The position numbers were made by a program, and so were the translations under genes. Below, in pieces: positions 4,795 to 5,105 of a stretch of DNA of 5,105 nucleotides; positions within the stretch are counted from its first letter, which is position 1; the number at the start of each line of letters is the position of its first letter. The notes below the pieces were generated by a model. It was not told where the DNA came from, searched no databases, and worked only from the letters and a program-made list of their open reading frames with translations. The stretch spans positions 1 through 5,105 of the forward strand of contig JAIFMR010000230.1 of assembly GCA_020048255.1 (NCBI GenBank), read 5' to 3'. Source of the stretch: Rhodoferax sp. (GTDB taxonomy: Bacteria; Pseudomonadota; Gammaproteobacteria; Burkholderiales; Burkholderiaceae_C).

Positions 4795-5105
4795 ATGATT
4801 CCAACTGCAAATCCACAGGAATTGCCCGAGCGCGAACTGACCGACGTCAGCCTGCGCGAGGAACGCGAAGAAGCTGATCGGGAGATGACTGCGAACCGAG
4901 TAGCGACAGAAAAGCTTGCTGACGCAGTCGTGGAACGTGCCCGGGAAGACGCCGATGCTGTCCTGGTCGCGGCCCGCGAAAAGGCGGACAAAACGGCGGA
5001 CATCTCAGCACCACACGGCATTCAAGCCGCAATTGCTGAGGATCGGGAGGTCGAAGACGCAACCCTGCGTGATGAACGGGCTGCGGCAGATAAGACCGTG
5101 CGCCG
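4795..5105 (+). CDS. N-terminal coiled coil of a probable sensor histidine kinase (partial)
   Basis: The frame stays open from ATG 4795 to the right edge, giving 103 residues plus two bases. GGGAG (4781-4785) lies nine bases before the ATG, a good ribosome-binding site. No signal peptide or membrane segment is visible, so the protein is probably cytoplasmic. The sequence is dominated by Glu, Arg, Asp and Ala and has an internal repeat: DVSLREEREEAD (17-28) resembles DATLRDERAAAD (88-99), separated by a second charged helix (about 39-69) and a break at SAPHG (71-75). From memory, such coiled-coil segments precede HisKA and HATPase domains in a family of betaproteobacterial sensor kinases. The kinase domains themselves lie beyond the window, so the name is an inference. 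It is a separate transcription unit from the cyclase, 522 bases downstream. Confidence 0.75.
   Translation, partial: MIPTANPQELPERELTDVSLREEREEADREMTANRVATEKLADAVVERAREDADAVLVAAREKADKTADISAPHGIQAAIAEDREVEDATLRDERAAADKTVR

Overview
The window looks like part of a Betaproteobacterial chromosome, most likely Burkholderiales of the Comamonadaceae/Rhodoferax kind. This is inferred from moderate GC, a tRNA-Arg(ACG) sequence of the betaproteobacterial type, and the style of the two signalling proteins. No species can be named from the sequence alone.

Left part (1-1785): an integration locus. A tRNA-Arg(ACG) sequence lies on the minus strand (197-275), followed in its own direction by a strong intrinsic terminator (188-157). 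Its 3' half is nearly canonical, while its 5' half is degenerate. It therefore looks like a dead tRNA gene, or a tRNA 3'-end attachment site, rather than a working tRNA. On each side lies a pair of short direct repeats with the same 12-bp period (107-130 and 381-403). Immediately to the right is a complete P4-type tyrosine recombinase (415-1785) with all expected catalytic residues. This is the classic layout of one end of a tRNA-targeting genomic island. The other end and any cargo proof lie outside the window.

Middle (1786-2373): about 590 bases without a supported gene. They hold a triple 9-bp repeat just after the integrase, a cluster of small inverted repeats, and possible promoter elements near the right end.

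Main signalling gene (2374-4272): a 632-residue membrane protein. Its order is signal peptide, periplasmic PhnD-like solute-binding domain, one transmembrane helix, cytoplasmic PAS domain, and a GGDEF diguanylate cyclase with intact active site (GGEEF) and intact inhibitory RxxD site. It should read a periplasmic ligand and make cyclic di-GMP.

Right part (4273-5105): a gene-free stretch of about 520 bases starts with a 9-bp tandem repeat 39 bases after the cyclase stop codon. It also contains a hairpin repeat that matches one on the other side of the cyclase gene, a weak minus-strand terminator, and a perfect TATAAT box. The latter precedes a gene that runs off the right edge (4795 onward). 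Its visible 103 residues are a highly charged coiled coil of the type found in front of some sensor histidine kinases. No classical defence, toxin or CRISPR system is visible. The points of most interest are the att-site architecture and the ligand-sensing cyclase next to it.
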